From Knufia peltigerae (taxonomy: Eukaryota; Ascomycota; Eurotiomycetes; Chaetothyriales; Trichomeriaceae): 64,000 nt of DNA. Positions 1 to 10,600 of this stretch are shown here, in pieces. The stretch is from positions 248,001 through 312,000 of the forward strand of contig JAPDRN010000011.1 of NCBI GenBank assembly GCA_030247855.1, written 5' to 3'. Below the pieces are notes generated by a model. It saw only the letters and a list, made by a program, of their open reading frames with translations, ran no database searches and was not told the origin of the DNA. A program made the position numbers and the translations under genes. Numbering within the stretch: position 1 is the first letter of the stretch; each line of letters starts with the position of its first letter.

Positions 1-724
1 GGAGTTCGTCGTCATGGGCCACAGTCAAGGTGGCGGCGCGGCGTGGGGAGCGGCGCAGAATCTGGCGAAAAACCCCGTCCAAGGCTACCTGGGCACGATC
101 GCGGGGTCGCCAACCACGACCATCAGTCCAGCATCGAACAGCAACATGAGCAGTTCGGGACCTCTGAACTCGATGCTCGTCCGCGTCGGCACGGGCGTCA
201 AGTCCGTGTTTGAAAGTTTCCAGCCCTCGACGTGGTTGACGGAAAAGGGCGTGCAGACGCAACAACTCCTCCAGGGTCTCCAGGGCTGTCAGTCCGTCGC
301 CCTCGAGCTGCTCAGCCAGCCGAACCTGTTCAAGGATGACTGGAACCAGACGTGGTATTTCAACGCCCTGGACAATCTGACGCGCAACGGCGGCAAACCG
401 TTCGCCGGACCCATGTTGGTCCTCCAGGGCACGGCGGACCCGTCTGTGAATCCCAACGGGACAACGGCGGCCGTCAACGAGACGTGTTCCAAGTACGCGG
501 ATGGTGCGTTGGAGTACGCCACGTTCGAGGGCGTCACGCATGTGCCTGTGCTGTATGCCGGACAACAGGTCTGGTTGGATTGGATTGCCGATCGGTTCAA
601 GGGTGTGCAAGTCCCCAAGGGGTGTAAGCGGACCCATTACACTCCCGAGTTGAGTGTGGGTTCGTACCAGAAGGAGGTGGCTTTGTTCTTGGAGTATCCC
701 ATGTACGGGTATGAGACTGCATGA
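1..724 (+). CDS. Secretory lipase (LIP family), 5' end cut by window
   Basis: C-terminal 240 or so residues of an alpha/beta-hydrolase; the frame is open from base 2, so the gene starts outside the window. It shows the nucleophile elbow GHSQGG (Ser in G-x-S-x-G), an Asp in GTADPSVNP and a His in FEGVTHVPV, which together form a plausible Ser-Asp-His triad. The text around the elbow (GGGAAWGAAQ, then GYLGTIAGSP) resembles the secretory lipase family known from Candida and filamentous fungi; those enzymes are exported and hydrolyse triacylglycerols or related esters. The signal peptide would lie upstream and cannot be seen. Stop codon TGA at 722-724. It sits beside an SDR, a regulator, an acyl-CoA synthetase and a dienoyl-CoA reductase, which suits lipid use. 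Substrate is inferred from family only. Confidence 0.8.
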   Translation, partial: EFVVMGHSQGGGAAWGAAQNLAKNPVQGYLGTIAGSPTTTISPASNSNMSSSGPLNSMLVRVGTGVKSVFESFQPSTWLTEKGVQTQQLLQGLQGCQSVALELLSQPNLFKDDWNQTWYFNALDNLTRNGGKPFAGPMLVLQGTADPSVNPNGTTAAVNETCSKYADGALEYATFEGVTHVPVLYAGQQVWLDWIADRFKGVQVPKGCKRTHYTPELSVGSYQKEVALFLEYPMYGYETA

Positions 725-967
725 AGGAGAGTTCCCCATTCTTCAAATTTGAGGTCGTGCAGGATGTTCGAAGTCGACAAGTAATGTGGATTCGGCATAA
801 AGTGGATTGCTGTACGAAAGTCTTGGTAGGCTAGAGATCTGATGAATACAATGGATGCCATATATGTCATTGATGTCCTGAATCATACATTGAGTGCCAA
901 AAAGATGCTTGCTGCTATTCTATGCATCCATTCGTCCCTTCCAATACTCATCTCCAGAACAGTAAGC

Positions 968-1960
968 TCACAGAAACATGCCTCCAGTCGCCTCGATCGT
1001 CTGGCCGTTGACGTAGGAGAAGTACGGACTTGCGACTGCTAGAATAACCCCTGCAGCCTCTGCGACGGTCCCAGCACGCTCAAGAGTGTTATGCACGTAC
1101 GAGCTTTTGGCGGAGCTGCTTGCTTTGGCAAGCTGTGCACCTGGAATTCCAAGGGCGACACGCTGTCCGTCGGGTGTGACCATAAAGGCCCCCTCCTCCC
1201 TAGCACGGGTTAAGCGCGTTTCTATGCGTCCATAGGCAACTGTGCAAGCGCGAACGCCGAACTGTTGAAGTCAGGTAAGCAAGGACTTGAGTTTCTCTCG
1301 TTAGACAAGAGGCGCATACCTGGCTCCATTCCTTCGCAATTGTCTTGGTCAACCCAATCATCCCAGCTTTCGCCAAAGAGTAATTAGCCTGACCAGCGTT
1401 TCCATGGGTGCCGGCCACACTCGAGATGTTGATGATGACTCGGACATCGTTGTCTTTGACCCGGAAATAGGGCGATGCTGCTCGAATCAGCCTGAAGGGG
1501 GCAGTGTTGTGAACGGCAATTATCGTCTCCCATTGCTTGTCGGTCAGCTTATGAATAACACCATCCCAGGTAAACCCTGCGTTGTTTACAATGATATGAA
1601 TTTTGCCCTGACCAAATTCTCCGGCTTTCGTGACGAGATTTTGAAGATAAACTGGATCCGTTACATCGCCTGGGACGAAGATGGCGCGACCAGGGAACGA
1701 AGCGCAGATTTCATCGGCAACAGCGCTGCTCTTTTTGCTGTCGATATCGCATATCACAACTTTGGCGCCTTCATTAGCAAAGAGCCTCGCAGCTTCAGCA
1801 CCGATTCCTTGACCTGATCCGGTGATCTAAACGGCCAAGTTAGATTAGCCTTCTTTGAGAGTGTTTACGAAAATTCGCGCACAATGGCAGTCTTTCCTTC
1901 CAACAGACCTCGAGGAAAATTTCCATGTCCAGCAATTTGCTGAAGTCGTTGTTGTGCCAT
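968..1960 (-). CDS. Short-chain dehydrogenase, 3-oxoacyl-ACP reductase (FabG) type
   Basis: Three exons (1960-1883, 1826-1320, 1261-968) give 292 residues. The start is the ATG at 1960; splicing at GTGCGC joins GLLEGKTAI to ITGSGQGIG, restoring the Rossmann motif TGxxxGxG. NNAG follows, then a Ser in NISSVAG and the YSLAK active-site pair (Tyr-x3-Lys). The end GQTIEATGGMFL is typical of FabG-like SDRs. No peroxisomal C-terminal signal is present. The family reduces 3-oxoacyl thioesters or similar ketones with NAD(P)H; the exact substrate is unknown. The gene is divergent from the Zn2Cys6 factor at 2666, so the two share a promoter. The first intron's GTGCGC donor is non-consensus, which is the least certain junction. 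Confidence 0.85.
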
Positions 1961-2665
1961 GTTCAATTGAACAATATTGGAGCGAGTCAGTCCTAGACAA
2001 GTTGTCGGTGCCGGCCGCATGGGGCTCCATGGCCGATATCCTTCTTAAAACTTCATTCTGACAACACAATAGTGCGCGTGGAGTGAGCCTCAGCCTGACG
2101 ATTTAATTCTTCCATCACCGAGGAGGCAACTGAGCACAAGTCCTAACGCCATCGCTGATGGATGAGTGTCCATCAACGAGGGTAGACCGAGAGCAGACCT
2201 CGGCTGCGAACCTCGGCAAGCTCTCCAGGGAAGATTACATTGCAAACAGACTCTCGGCGTTACAGGTCTAGGCCAGCGATGGTCTGACCAGGCCACAGAC
2301 CTCTAGACATTGTGCCGTGCGGACTTTCTACTGGTAGGTCGAACCTTCTCCTTCATGCTTCCCTCGAATAGAGAGCAAAAGAGTAAGGACTAAGACCGGA
2401 TAGGACGGAACAAAATCGTTGACCAGGATTCTCCAGTGCGATGGGCATGCTTAAGCCTGGTCCCGGACAGCCTCTTGAGAAGACTAACCTGGTGGGACCT
2501 AGTTCACAGCTCTACAGTAGCCTCCTGGGGAATCTGGGGAACGTGGGCCTTGGTGACACTGACAGGCCCGGATTTTTGACTCAATAAACTGACAGACACT
2601 TTCCTCCGCAGCTACGTGCTTCTCAAATATCTCTTTCACTACGACGACTACCGGTCTCACAAACA
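1961..2665. promoter_or_regulatory. Divergent promoter between SDR and Zn2Cys6 regulator
   Basis: About 700 bp between two divergent start codons, with no credible reading frame. The notable content is a group of three CCTCGG/CCGAGG hexamers at 2118-2216 (see separate entry). No clear TATA box seen. Confidence 0.6.
2118..2216. promoter_or_regulatory. Three CCTCGG-type elements
   Basis: CCGAGG at 2118-2123, CCTCGG at 2198-2203 and CCTCGG at 2211-2216. CCTCGG is the published core for the fatty-acid regulators FarA and FarB of Aspergillus nidulans. Two further copies lie in the shared promoter of the acyl-CoA synthetase and dienoyl-CoA reductase. The word is short, so function is an inference. 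Confidence 0.4.
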
Positions 2666-5297
2666 ATGGCTCAGCGCATGTCTGTTACACGCAAAGCTTC
2701 CCGACCATTGAGTGGAGCAACAAATTTAGCCAGCAAGAAGAGAAAGCGTGCTCGCAGAGCGTGTAACAGATGCCATGAGCGAAAGGTGCGATGTGATGTC
2801 GCGTTTGTGGCTCCTCCCTGCACAAATTGTCGACTAGACGGCGTTTCTTGCGAGGTGTACAATCCTACAATATACCCTTTACTACCCAGCAAATCTACTT
2901 CTCCATCAGCACAAGTCCCAGCGCCAACACAACAATCCCTTTCAACAGCCTGCGGAGGGCCGATTCGAGAGATATCTTCTCAAGACTTACACCTATCGGG
3001 ATCCCCGGATGGGAGTTCTTTGGCCAGCGTGGACGACATCGAGCCCGAATTAGGTGAATACACGCAGTCATCGCAACCAACAAGCCATTTACATCCATGG
3101 GCTCGTTCTTCGGAGTCAATTTGTCAGTCTTATTACTCCCTTTTGCATTTCATGAGTGAACTGGCTGACCTCCATTCCCTACAGTAGCTCCCAAACGCAC
3201 CATGCGCCTACCATTTTCATACTATTCTAATGTCTCGGCTTCCAACCTCCAGAATTTGAACAACGAGACGGTGATGTTTCTCGATTCAAGTGGATGTCTT
3301 CATTTGCCACAAAAAGAAGTCCTAGACATGTTTGTCAACCACTATTTCCTCTACATGCATCACACCATACCTATCGTTGATGAAGCGGACTTTGGTGCTG
3401 CATACTGGAACCGGGTGAGCTCGAGGCCAGACGTCTCGTTGCTGTTGCTGAAGGCCTTGATGTGTGCCACATGTAATGTAAGTTGACACATGTCTATCGG
3501 CTGGGAGGATGTTCCGCTAACACGATCCAGTTTTTGCCAATTGATGCTATCCGACAATGCGGTTATGATTCGTATGGTCAGGCCCGAGAAGCCTTATATC
3601 GTGAAGCCAAGGTTCTAGATACCCTTCAAGAGCTCGAGGGAGCCCACGCTGACTTCGTCTTCCGTTTTTAGCTGCTCTATGACTTCCAGATTGAGCGCGA
3701 CCCATTCATTGTGTGCCAGGCTGCATTATTACTCTCTTTCCACGCAACAAAACAAGACCAGCTGTCCAACAGTACATGGTTGGCCGTTGCAACCCAGCGC
3801 GCGATCTCGCTGAATGCTCATCGCTACTCCTCTTCGAAATCAAAACTGTCCGAGAAGGAGCGCGAGGCATTGAAGCGACTGTGGTGGTGTTGCATTCTCC
3901 GTGACAGAGTCATATCAATGGGTGCTCGTCGGCCAATGCAGATAAGCACTCTGCAATTCGATTTTAGTCAGGACAGGATCACTATGGATGATCTCGAACC
4001 CGAAGTTGCCATTTCCAAAGTCTTCGATACCGATAGCAAAATTATCCTTTGCAACTTGGTCACCGTCCAATGCGATCTTGCCACATCTTTGAGCGGCCTT
4101 TCTTCGTTGTTTTACTCGGGAAGTGGTCGCTCCTCGGAACTGTCAAATCAAGAAGACAATTCAACCAATGTCCTTGAGGTACTGGAAACTGCCAAAGCGC
4201 CGTTGGACAATTGGGCAAGAGCTTCGTTGCCTCGCTTGGAATCACTGGCGAAAAGCGATCGACAACCGATCTCACTCTATGCCACGTCACTCCTCTTGCA
4301 TTATCAGTAAGTCCCAATCCAGGTTCCATACCAGCGACCTTTACTCATGGATCCTACTGCTTAGCAATGTTCGAATAGCCATATGCAACTATCATGGCTA
4401 TCTTTTGTCTAGCCATCTGAGACTTCCCGAAAAGGTTCATAGGACTCATCTGCAAAACCGTCACTCAGAGTTGACAGATGCTGTCGATGCCATCACGGAA
4501 TGTTTTAAACATTTGGTACAAAACAATTCAGCAGAATATCTATCGCTCAGCACGTTCGTTTCCGTCCTCACTTTTCTGGTTTTCACACACTGAGATAATA
4601 GTGATACAGGCTGAGTACTGTGGACATACCGTTCATGTTGATGAGCTTGAACAAAAGACTTCGGAACTCGTCTAGCTTAGGGAAGGGGAATGCCCTCAGA
4701 TGCTTCGCCACCATCCTCCGCATTCGCGATGTCCGCTTTGACATGGGCCATATAAAACTATACATGATGAAAGCCATGCGGGAATTCAAACTACGAGGTT
4801 CGAAATCCTGTGTTCCTTCCATGCTTGGACCAAGCAATTGGCGATCTGCTGACAAAAGTCTTTTTGTAGATTCGATATCGAATCTAACTTCTGGTGATGA
4901 TGATATACGACCATCGGATCTTTGTAGTCTGGTCTCTGCCCATGATCAATTTTTGTCTACGGGAAAACAAGATCAAGCACTATCGTCAGTCACTTCGACT
5001 CAGAAGCAAACCCCTTCGAATTCTCAGGCGGCCGTTGGACCAATTAGCCGAGAAAATACCTCAGACAACTCACAACAGCCGCAACAGCCGCAAGCAATCC
5101 TACAAGATCCTCTCCGGGAAACCGAGCGATATAATACTTCCGCAGACTATGATATAGATCAGTTGCTGAACTTTCCAGAGGTCGACGATTGGTGGTATAT
5201 GCTACAGGACCTTGGGCAACTTGACTTCTCGTCAGAGAACTTTCCGTCGATGCTTCCCTCTGACGAGGTCTACCTTTTCAGTGAACAGGATTATTGA
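2666..5297 (+). CDS. Zn2Cys6 transcription factor with fungal-specific middle domain
   Basis: Six exons (2666-3122, 3185-3477, 3531-3611, 3672-4306, 4365-4553, 4610-5297) encode 780 residues. A lysine/arginine-rich stretch leads into a binuclear zinc cluster at residues 33-62 (CNRCHERKVRC, then CTNC and C). The middle homology region shows RLWWCCILRDRVISMGARRP, the conserved W and R pattern of PF04082. The C-terminus is Gln/Ser rich and acidic, as in activation domains. The zinc cluster and the R-x-M-x-x-GxRRP block resemble the cutinase regulator CTF1/FarA group, but I cannot prove orthology. Donors at 3612 (GTTCTA) and 4554 (GTTCGT) are weak. It lies between an SDR and an acyl-CoA synthetase and is the obvious candidate local regulator of lipid genes. 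Confidence 0.85.
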
Positions 5298-5418
5298 GCT
5301 CATGATATGGGATCATGTTGTCTTATCGAGATGGTCTGCTTAGCTGGCCTTCGCAGTATCATTGCTTGGAGAAAAGTCGATAGCAATTGCCTAGCAGTTC
5401 GAGATTGCAATCCTCTTC

Positions 5419-7577
5419 TCACAGCTTGACACTCCCCGACTTCAAGGCGTTCCAGTCCTTTATGCCAAATTTGGTATATGTCTTTTGTCCAGGGGCCATC
5501 CAGTAAATTGAACTCCCAGGTTCACTTTCGTGACTCTTCAAAAGAGTCTCACTGATCCCTTCCTCTTTCAATTTTCCAGTCTGAATCTTCATCGTTCCCG
5601 TTTGCGGAAGCTCTTTGACGAGTCTGACAAAAACTGGCACAGCATAGCGAGGAAGGACTGACGTTACAGAAGCTGCAAGCCTGTCCCAGTTGAAGTTTTC
5701 GCTGGTTTGAAATTTGTCAGCCAGCACAACAGCGGCGCAACCACAACGACCATCTGCAAGAGGCAGCTGAACTCCATATACAGCCACCTGTGCTATTTCT
5801 TCCATCTGACCCAGGACGTCGGCCACTTCGTTCGTCGAGACGTTTTCCGATTTCCAGCGAAACGTGTCTCCCAGGCGATCGACAAAATACAAACACCCAT
5901 CAGCGTCTTCTCTCATCATGTCTCCTGTACGAAGCCATACGTCTCCTGGCTCGAAAAGATTGCGGAGTATCCGCTTGTTTGTGGCCTTGGGATTCCCATA
6001 GTATCCTGCGAACAGTTTCCCGGGATTCTTTGGATCAGCACGACAGACCACTTCACCCGACTCCCCAGTTCGGCATGGGAACGCGAATCCACGATTGTCT
6101 CGTATGATTTCCTCTGTCAAAGGGTCTATTCGAATGCGCTTTTCGTTGGCGCCGTTCGTCATATGCCATAGAAACCCTCGTTTCCCGATGGCATATTTTC
6201 CAAAGTCTCCACGATTGTTGTTATACGAGCCAAACAAACCATCAGTTGCGGCATACAGCTCGTTGATTGTGTCAATGTTGAAGCGGGTACGGAAGGAATC
6301 CCACACATCTGCATTGAGATTTTGCAAACGTCAGAACAACTCGTTACTCAGTCCAGGCCCGGAGAATCCGAAAATCGTCGGTAGGAAAGATTGAAGGTGA
6401 TCGGTTTGGGGTGAAGTCTCTCCGGGGGCGCGCCAACTCACCTCGTCTCATGCCATTACCCCATACCATCCTTACATTGTGCTGCTTATATGTGGGTTCC
6501 TCGGCTGCATTGAGCAAATATCGACAGAGCTCGCCCACGTATTGAAAAATGTCGGCGTTATGATGTCTGACTTCTGGCCAGAAAGTTTTGTGGCTGAACT
6601 TTCGAGAAAGAATGACCGTACTGCCAGCATGTATGCTGGCTACGAAGCAAAGGCCTCTGGCTGCGCCGTGGTAGAGGGGCAGGCAAGTGTACATCCGAAC
6701 CTTGGGGCGCAGACCAAGGTACTTGGACACTTTCCAGCCTGCAAGGACGTCCCGAGCCCGTGTCACAACCGTCGCCTTCGGCAAGCCGGTCGTACCGCTG
6801 GTGAATATCAGACAGGAGGGAGAATCAGGCCTCAATCCTTCCGTACGGGCATCAGGTAAAAAGGTGGTGTCCAACATAACGAGATCGACAGTTTCCCTAT
6901 CATAATAGACGACCTGATATCCAGCATCCTCGAGCTCTTTTGACGCAGACGGATCACCTCGTTCCAGAAGGCTGCGTACGGCTGAGTCGGCCAAAAGATG
7001 ACTTCCGCGACATAGTTTCACACAGTGAGCCAAGGGTCGGTCCGCCAGATTGGAGTTGATGAAGGCTGGAGTCGCGCCTATGCCTTCCAGGCCGAGCCAC
7101 ATGAGGAGGAATTCAGGATTGTTCGTTCCATCCAGGGGTACGACATCTCCGCGGCCGATGGAAAGCTCGGTCATGAGCCAATTGCCCACGCGCGTTATTT
7201 CGAGATAGATCTGCCCATAGGTCCAGCTCCGGCCTTCGAAGATGAGGAAGAGATTACTGGAGGTTGTCGGGTCCTGAGCCCACCTCTTTATCCGGTGGTA
7301 CGATGTTGTCATCCGATTCTTGCCAAAGCAGCCTGCCACGTACTTTTCGTTGGCTTTCCGCCATGTGTCGAGGACGGCGTTGTTTTGGATATCGTGGCCG
7401 ATCAAGAAACGCGCGTCCAAGTAGCTTGCTGCTGCGAGAATCCCTGCAATGGAGCATGCGGTTGTCACTGCAGCTGCCTAAGTTATTCAAAGTCTTGTCA
7501 CATGGAAGGATTCTTATTCCAAGGAGAATGGAGAATGGATTTCTCGGGGAGATTTGGGAGCTTCACATACAGGCCAT
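5419..7577 (-). CDS. Very-long-chain acyl-CoA synthetase / fatty acid transporter (Fat1/FATP type)
   Basis: Exons 7577-7571, 7467-6442 and 6308-5419 give 640 residues. The reading frame upstream of 7467 is closed by TAG, so the start is placed at the ATG of a 7-base first exon followed by a canonical GTATGT donor. The ATP-binding motif FTSGTTGLPKA lies near residue 223, and the FATP/VLACS signature follows (ELYAATDG, then LRTGD and FVDRLGDTFRWKSENVST). The N-terminal stretch is Ala-rich and hydrophobic, suiting a membrane anchor. The enzyme would activate fatty acids to CoA thioesters, often coupled to uptake. The C-terminus is SVKL, only a weak match to a peroxisomal PTS1. It is divergent from the dienoyl-CoA reductase gene at 8207. 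Confidence 0.88.
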
Positions 7578-8206
7578 GGATTTTTTTTTTCTTCAATCAA
7601 GGGAGTGAACGAGATGTTGCTAATTGCTCTCTAAGATATAGATGAGGAGAACGGGATTTGGGCTACAAGGTATATCCTGCCTTTTTTAAAGAGGACGAGA
7701 TCAGAGAGAGAGAGAGAGCATGTAAGCCTCTCAAGATGGCAACGGTATTTCAGACCAAACAAACAACAGAGTAGATGTGGAAAGGTGATCCATGTGCTTA
7801 GGTCCAGTTTAGAGCCCGGCATCGTTGGCAACACGTTATCATTGGGAGCACACAGACTCCCTCAGGAGATAGTGAACGGCCATCCTCCTCGGCTTGGGGT
7901 GTTACGATGACATAGATCAGGCCGAGGAGCGTCTGTTTCTCAAATTGGACCTTGGGCCGGAGAGCCGAGAAGATGGGTTCGACCATGTCAGGTGGTCGGT
8001 GGGTCCAGCATTCTGTAAACAGCACAAGTTTCATTCTGTTAGACCATGTACTAGCTTTGTCTGTTTATAGAAGAAGATTTGGTACCTAAAATGACGAAAC
8101 ACATACAGACAGACGGATAAAAGCAAACATCAGTTGCAACATCTCGTTGTAGTTTTTGTTTCCCATTGCCCAAACCGTGCGTGTCCTTGATTCCCGAAAC
8201 GAAAAG
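7578..8206. promoter_or_regulatory. Shared promoter with inverted CCTCGG/CCGAGG pair
   Basis: About 630 bp between divergent acyl-CoA synthetase and dienoyl-CoA reductase starts. It holds CCTCGG at 7887-7892 and CCGAGG at 7922-7927, an inverted pair separated by 29 bp, plus a GA-rich run near 7701. No credible extra gene seen. The hexamer is the FarA/FarB core in Aspergillus; the role here is inferred. Confidence 0.5.
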
Positions 8207-9384
8207 ATGTCGGAAACGACAGCAGCAGCAACATATCTCTCCAATTCTTGGAAAGAGAACCTTTTTCTAGGCAAAGTGGTGTTTTGTACCGGAGGCACTG
8301 GGACCATCTGCTCTGGACAAGTCAAGGCTCTTGTCTATCTGGGTGCAAACGCGTGCATCGTGGGTCGCAACGCCACAAAGGCAGAACGAGTCGCAAAGGA
8401 AATAGCATCGATTCGAACTGGTAGCAAAGTCCTTGGGATCGGGAACGTGGATGTCAGAGACGTGGAAAACCTTCAAAAAGCAATTGACAGATGTGTGACT
8501 GAACTGGGAGGGATCGACTTTGTAATGTAAGTGAGAAGCCCTCCTGGTCCCTTATCCCAACCAACCTTGGCGTTCTATCACGAAACATCTTCGTATGCGC
8601 AGATATTGTTGACCCATAAGTTCTGTGTATCTACAGAGCTGGAGCAGCTGGCAATTTCCTTGCCCCCATGTCACAGTTATCGACAAACGCATTCAAGACG
8701 GTCATCGACATAGATGTACTTGGATCTTATAACGTCACAAAACTTACCATGCCAAAACTTGTCGAATCTGCTCAAAGACACAATTCATATTCTAGTATTC
8801 CAAGGCGACAGTCGGTGGCCGACGACGACGACAGCAGCGATGGACCCGAAGGTGGCGGTTATGCTGGTGGCCCTGGAGGAAGAATCATTTACGTGTCTGC
8901 CACTATGCACTACACAGGTCGTCAATTACAAACTCACGCAGTTGTGGCAAAAGCAGGAGTGGACGCTCTATCCAGCAACGTGGCGATTGAGTATGGACCT
9001 TTTGGTGTAACCTCGAACGTGATAGCGCCTGGTCCTATAACCGGTACTGAAGGTATGAATCGTTTATCCAAGAGTCACAAAAAGGAAGCTGAGGAGGGAG
9101 GAGACCCAAACAATGGGGAAACGAAATCCAGAAAAAAAGGAACCCCCCTTGGCCGGTGGGGCTTTGTTAAAGAAATAGCAGATGCAACGGTTTATTTATT
9201 CTCTGATGCAGCCAATTTTGTTACCGGTACAGTATTGGTGGTTGATGGAGGTACGTGGCACCTAAAAGATGGGTCAGTAGGTGCTGGGGAATTCGAATAT
9301 CCGGAATTCCTTCTAAGTGGCCGTAAAGTGACCGGAGTTGTTGGTGGATCCACGAGAACAAAAGATGAAGCAGCAAAGCTTTGA
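8207..9384 (+). CDS. SPS19: Peroxisomal 2,4-dienoyl-CoA reductase (SDR, PTS1 AKL)
   Basis: Two exons (8207-8526, 8637-9384) give 355 residues; the start ATG opens MSETTAAATYL. A Rossmann motif CTGGTGTIC sits near residue 27 and the IAGAAGNFLAP block follows the intron; this NAGAAGNFL-type motif marks 2,4-dienoyl-CoA reductases, as does the lone catalytic Lys in AVVAKAG without a classical YxxxK. The protein ends in AKL, a canonical peroxisomal import signal. The enzyme reduces 2,4-dienoyl-CoA made during beta-oxidation of unsaturated fatty acids. Two insertions are unusual: residues about 155-188 (acidic then Gly-rich) and a charged segment after GMNRLSKSHKK. Divergent from a Fat1-type synthetase, which fits a joint role in fatty-acid breakdown. 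Confidence 0.88.
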
Positions 9385-9525
9385 AGAGTAGCTTGTATAC
9401 GGCTCAATATCAGGCTGTTCAAATGTCGTGGCTAGGTTTCAGACAGAACAAGATAGTCACCTGTTCATTCATCCACACCGACTTCATCCTACCTTGTGAA
9501 CTCGAGTGAGAACAACCAAGTGAGG

Positions 9526-9747
9526 CGATGGAACCTGGGTAGAGGAGTGACGCGAGAGCAGCACCAAGAGGGTCTGCGCCGCTTGGAGGTCTACAAGACT
9601 TGGTTTCTCAATCAAGTCATGGGGGCCCCGGAAAAGAACTCGGGTTTGGTGATGCCCATCTCGGAAGGGGTACCAAACTACCGGGACCATCCCCCTAACC
9701 CACCGGCCGTACAGAGAGGGTTTGATCCCCTTTTCCTGTCTTCGATA
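9526..9747 (+). pseudogene. Relic of an amidase C-terminal region
   Basis: About 74 codons read RWNLGRGVTREQ, then RRLEVYKTWFL, LVMPI, NYRDHPP and GFDPLFLSSI. This order resembles the C-terminal part of fungal amidase-signature proteins (Glu-tRNA amidotransferase A-like), where a helix with V/EVYK-WFL precedes LPI...YRD...GFD-LFLSPI. The Ser-cis-Ser-Lys catalytic core is absent upstream and the similarity fades after 9747. It appears to be a truncated fragment rather than a working gene. Recognition is from memory of the family pattern, so it is moderate. Confidence 0.45.
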
Positions 9748-9841
9748 CCACAAACGCCCACAACTGTTGAGATATTCGTTCACATCATAACAAGCGACGA
9801 GGGTCGTCATGTAGGAAATATAGTAGCCTCACCGGAAGTTT

Positions 9842-9991
9842 TCCTGGTCCATGAAAGCCGAAGAGCTCTTCCCGGTCTCGAATTGCATCCTCGAATATCT
9901 TGATTGCGCGTGGGAAGTCACCTTTCAGCCAGGCAGCCGAACCTTGGTTGACGTGTGACACGGTGCTCATGTCTCCTTTTTTCAACTCCTT
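9842..9991 (-). pseudogene. Relic of a TPR-repeat protein
   Basis: On the minus strand about 50 codons read KELKKGDMSTVSHV, then NQGSAAWLKGDFPRAIKIFE and DREELFGF. This is a tetratricopeptide-like helical hairpin (G-x-W-x4-F-x-x-A-I-x-x-F-E) of the kind found in fungal multi-TPR proteins. No further repeats follow in frame and the frame closes soon after 9842. It is best read as a leftover fragment, next to and opposite the amidase relic. Confidence 0.4.
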
Positions 9992-10600
9992 TCTGATAAC
10001 AATAGGGTCAGGAAGGGTGGTCGAGAGATGAGAGGTACGAGAGCGCAGGCAGTTGCCGTCATTGCGCTTCAATCGGGTCACTTGAGCCGAGTGTGTGACG
10101 GTTGTTAAGGCTTCAAACAACACGAGCAGTCGGTTTTAGTAGTACCAACTGGACTGGGACGTGCAGTTTCAGGGTGCAGTGAGTCTAAACTGCCAGTCAG
10201 GATCGAATAGGCTGCGGAAGGTTCGACACCCGAACGTGGAGTTACTAGCTCACCTTGTAACAGAGGCAATCTTCACTCAAAATATGGCGAGAGAAGTACA
10301 TGCCTAAGAATATGTAGAAATGGAGTACTTACTGGCCATGGCAAAGCTCGAGGCTGCCCAGCAGGGATTTACAAGGGAAAGTTTCAAATGTCAATCAAGG
10401 AATGATTTGTGCTACTCGATTTGTTGGGCAGATAGTCATGGACAGATAGCAACATCATCGTTTCCGAATGGGGAGCGATGTTTAAGTAGACCAGGAATTA
10501 GAATCCCTCGTCGTTTGGCAAATATATCCTGCAAACAGGATGTCAGTCAGCTGTGAGCGAAGGAAGCTAATGGCACCTCGACATTCATTAATTTTTCTTC
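9992..10600. other. Intergenic, no gene recognised
   Basis: The stretch between the TPR relic and the P450 stop codon has only short frames with no family resemblance. It probably includes decayed sequence belonging to the neighbouring relics and the 3' flank of the P450 gene. Confidence 0.4.
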
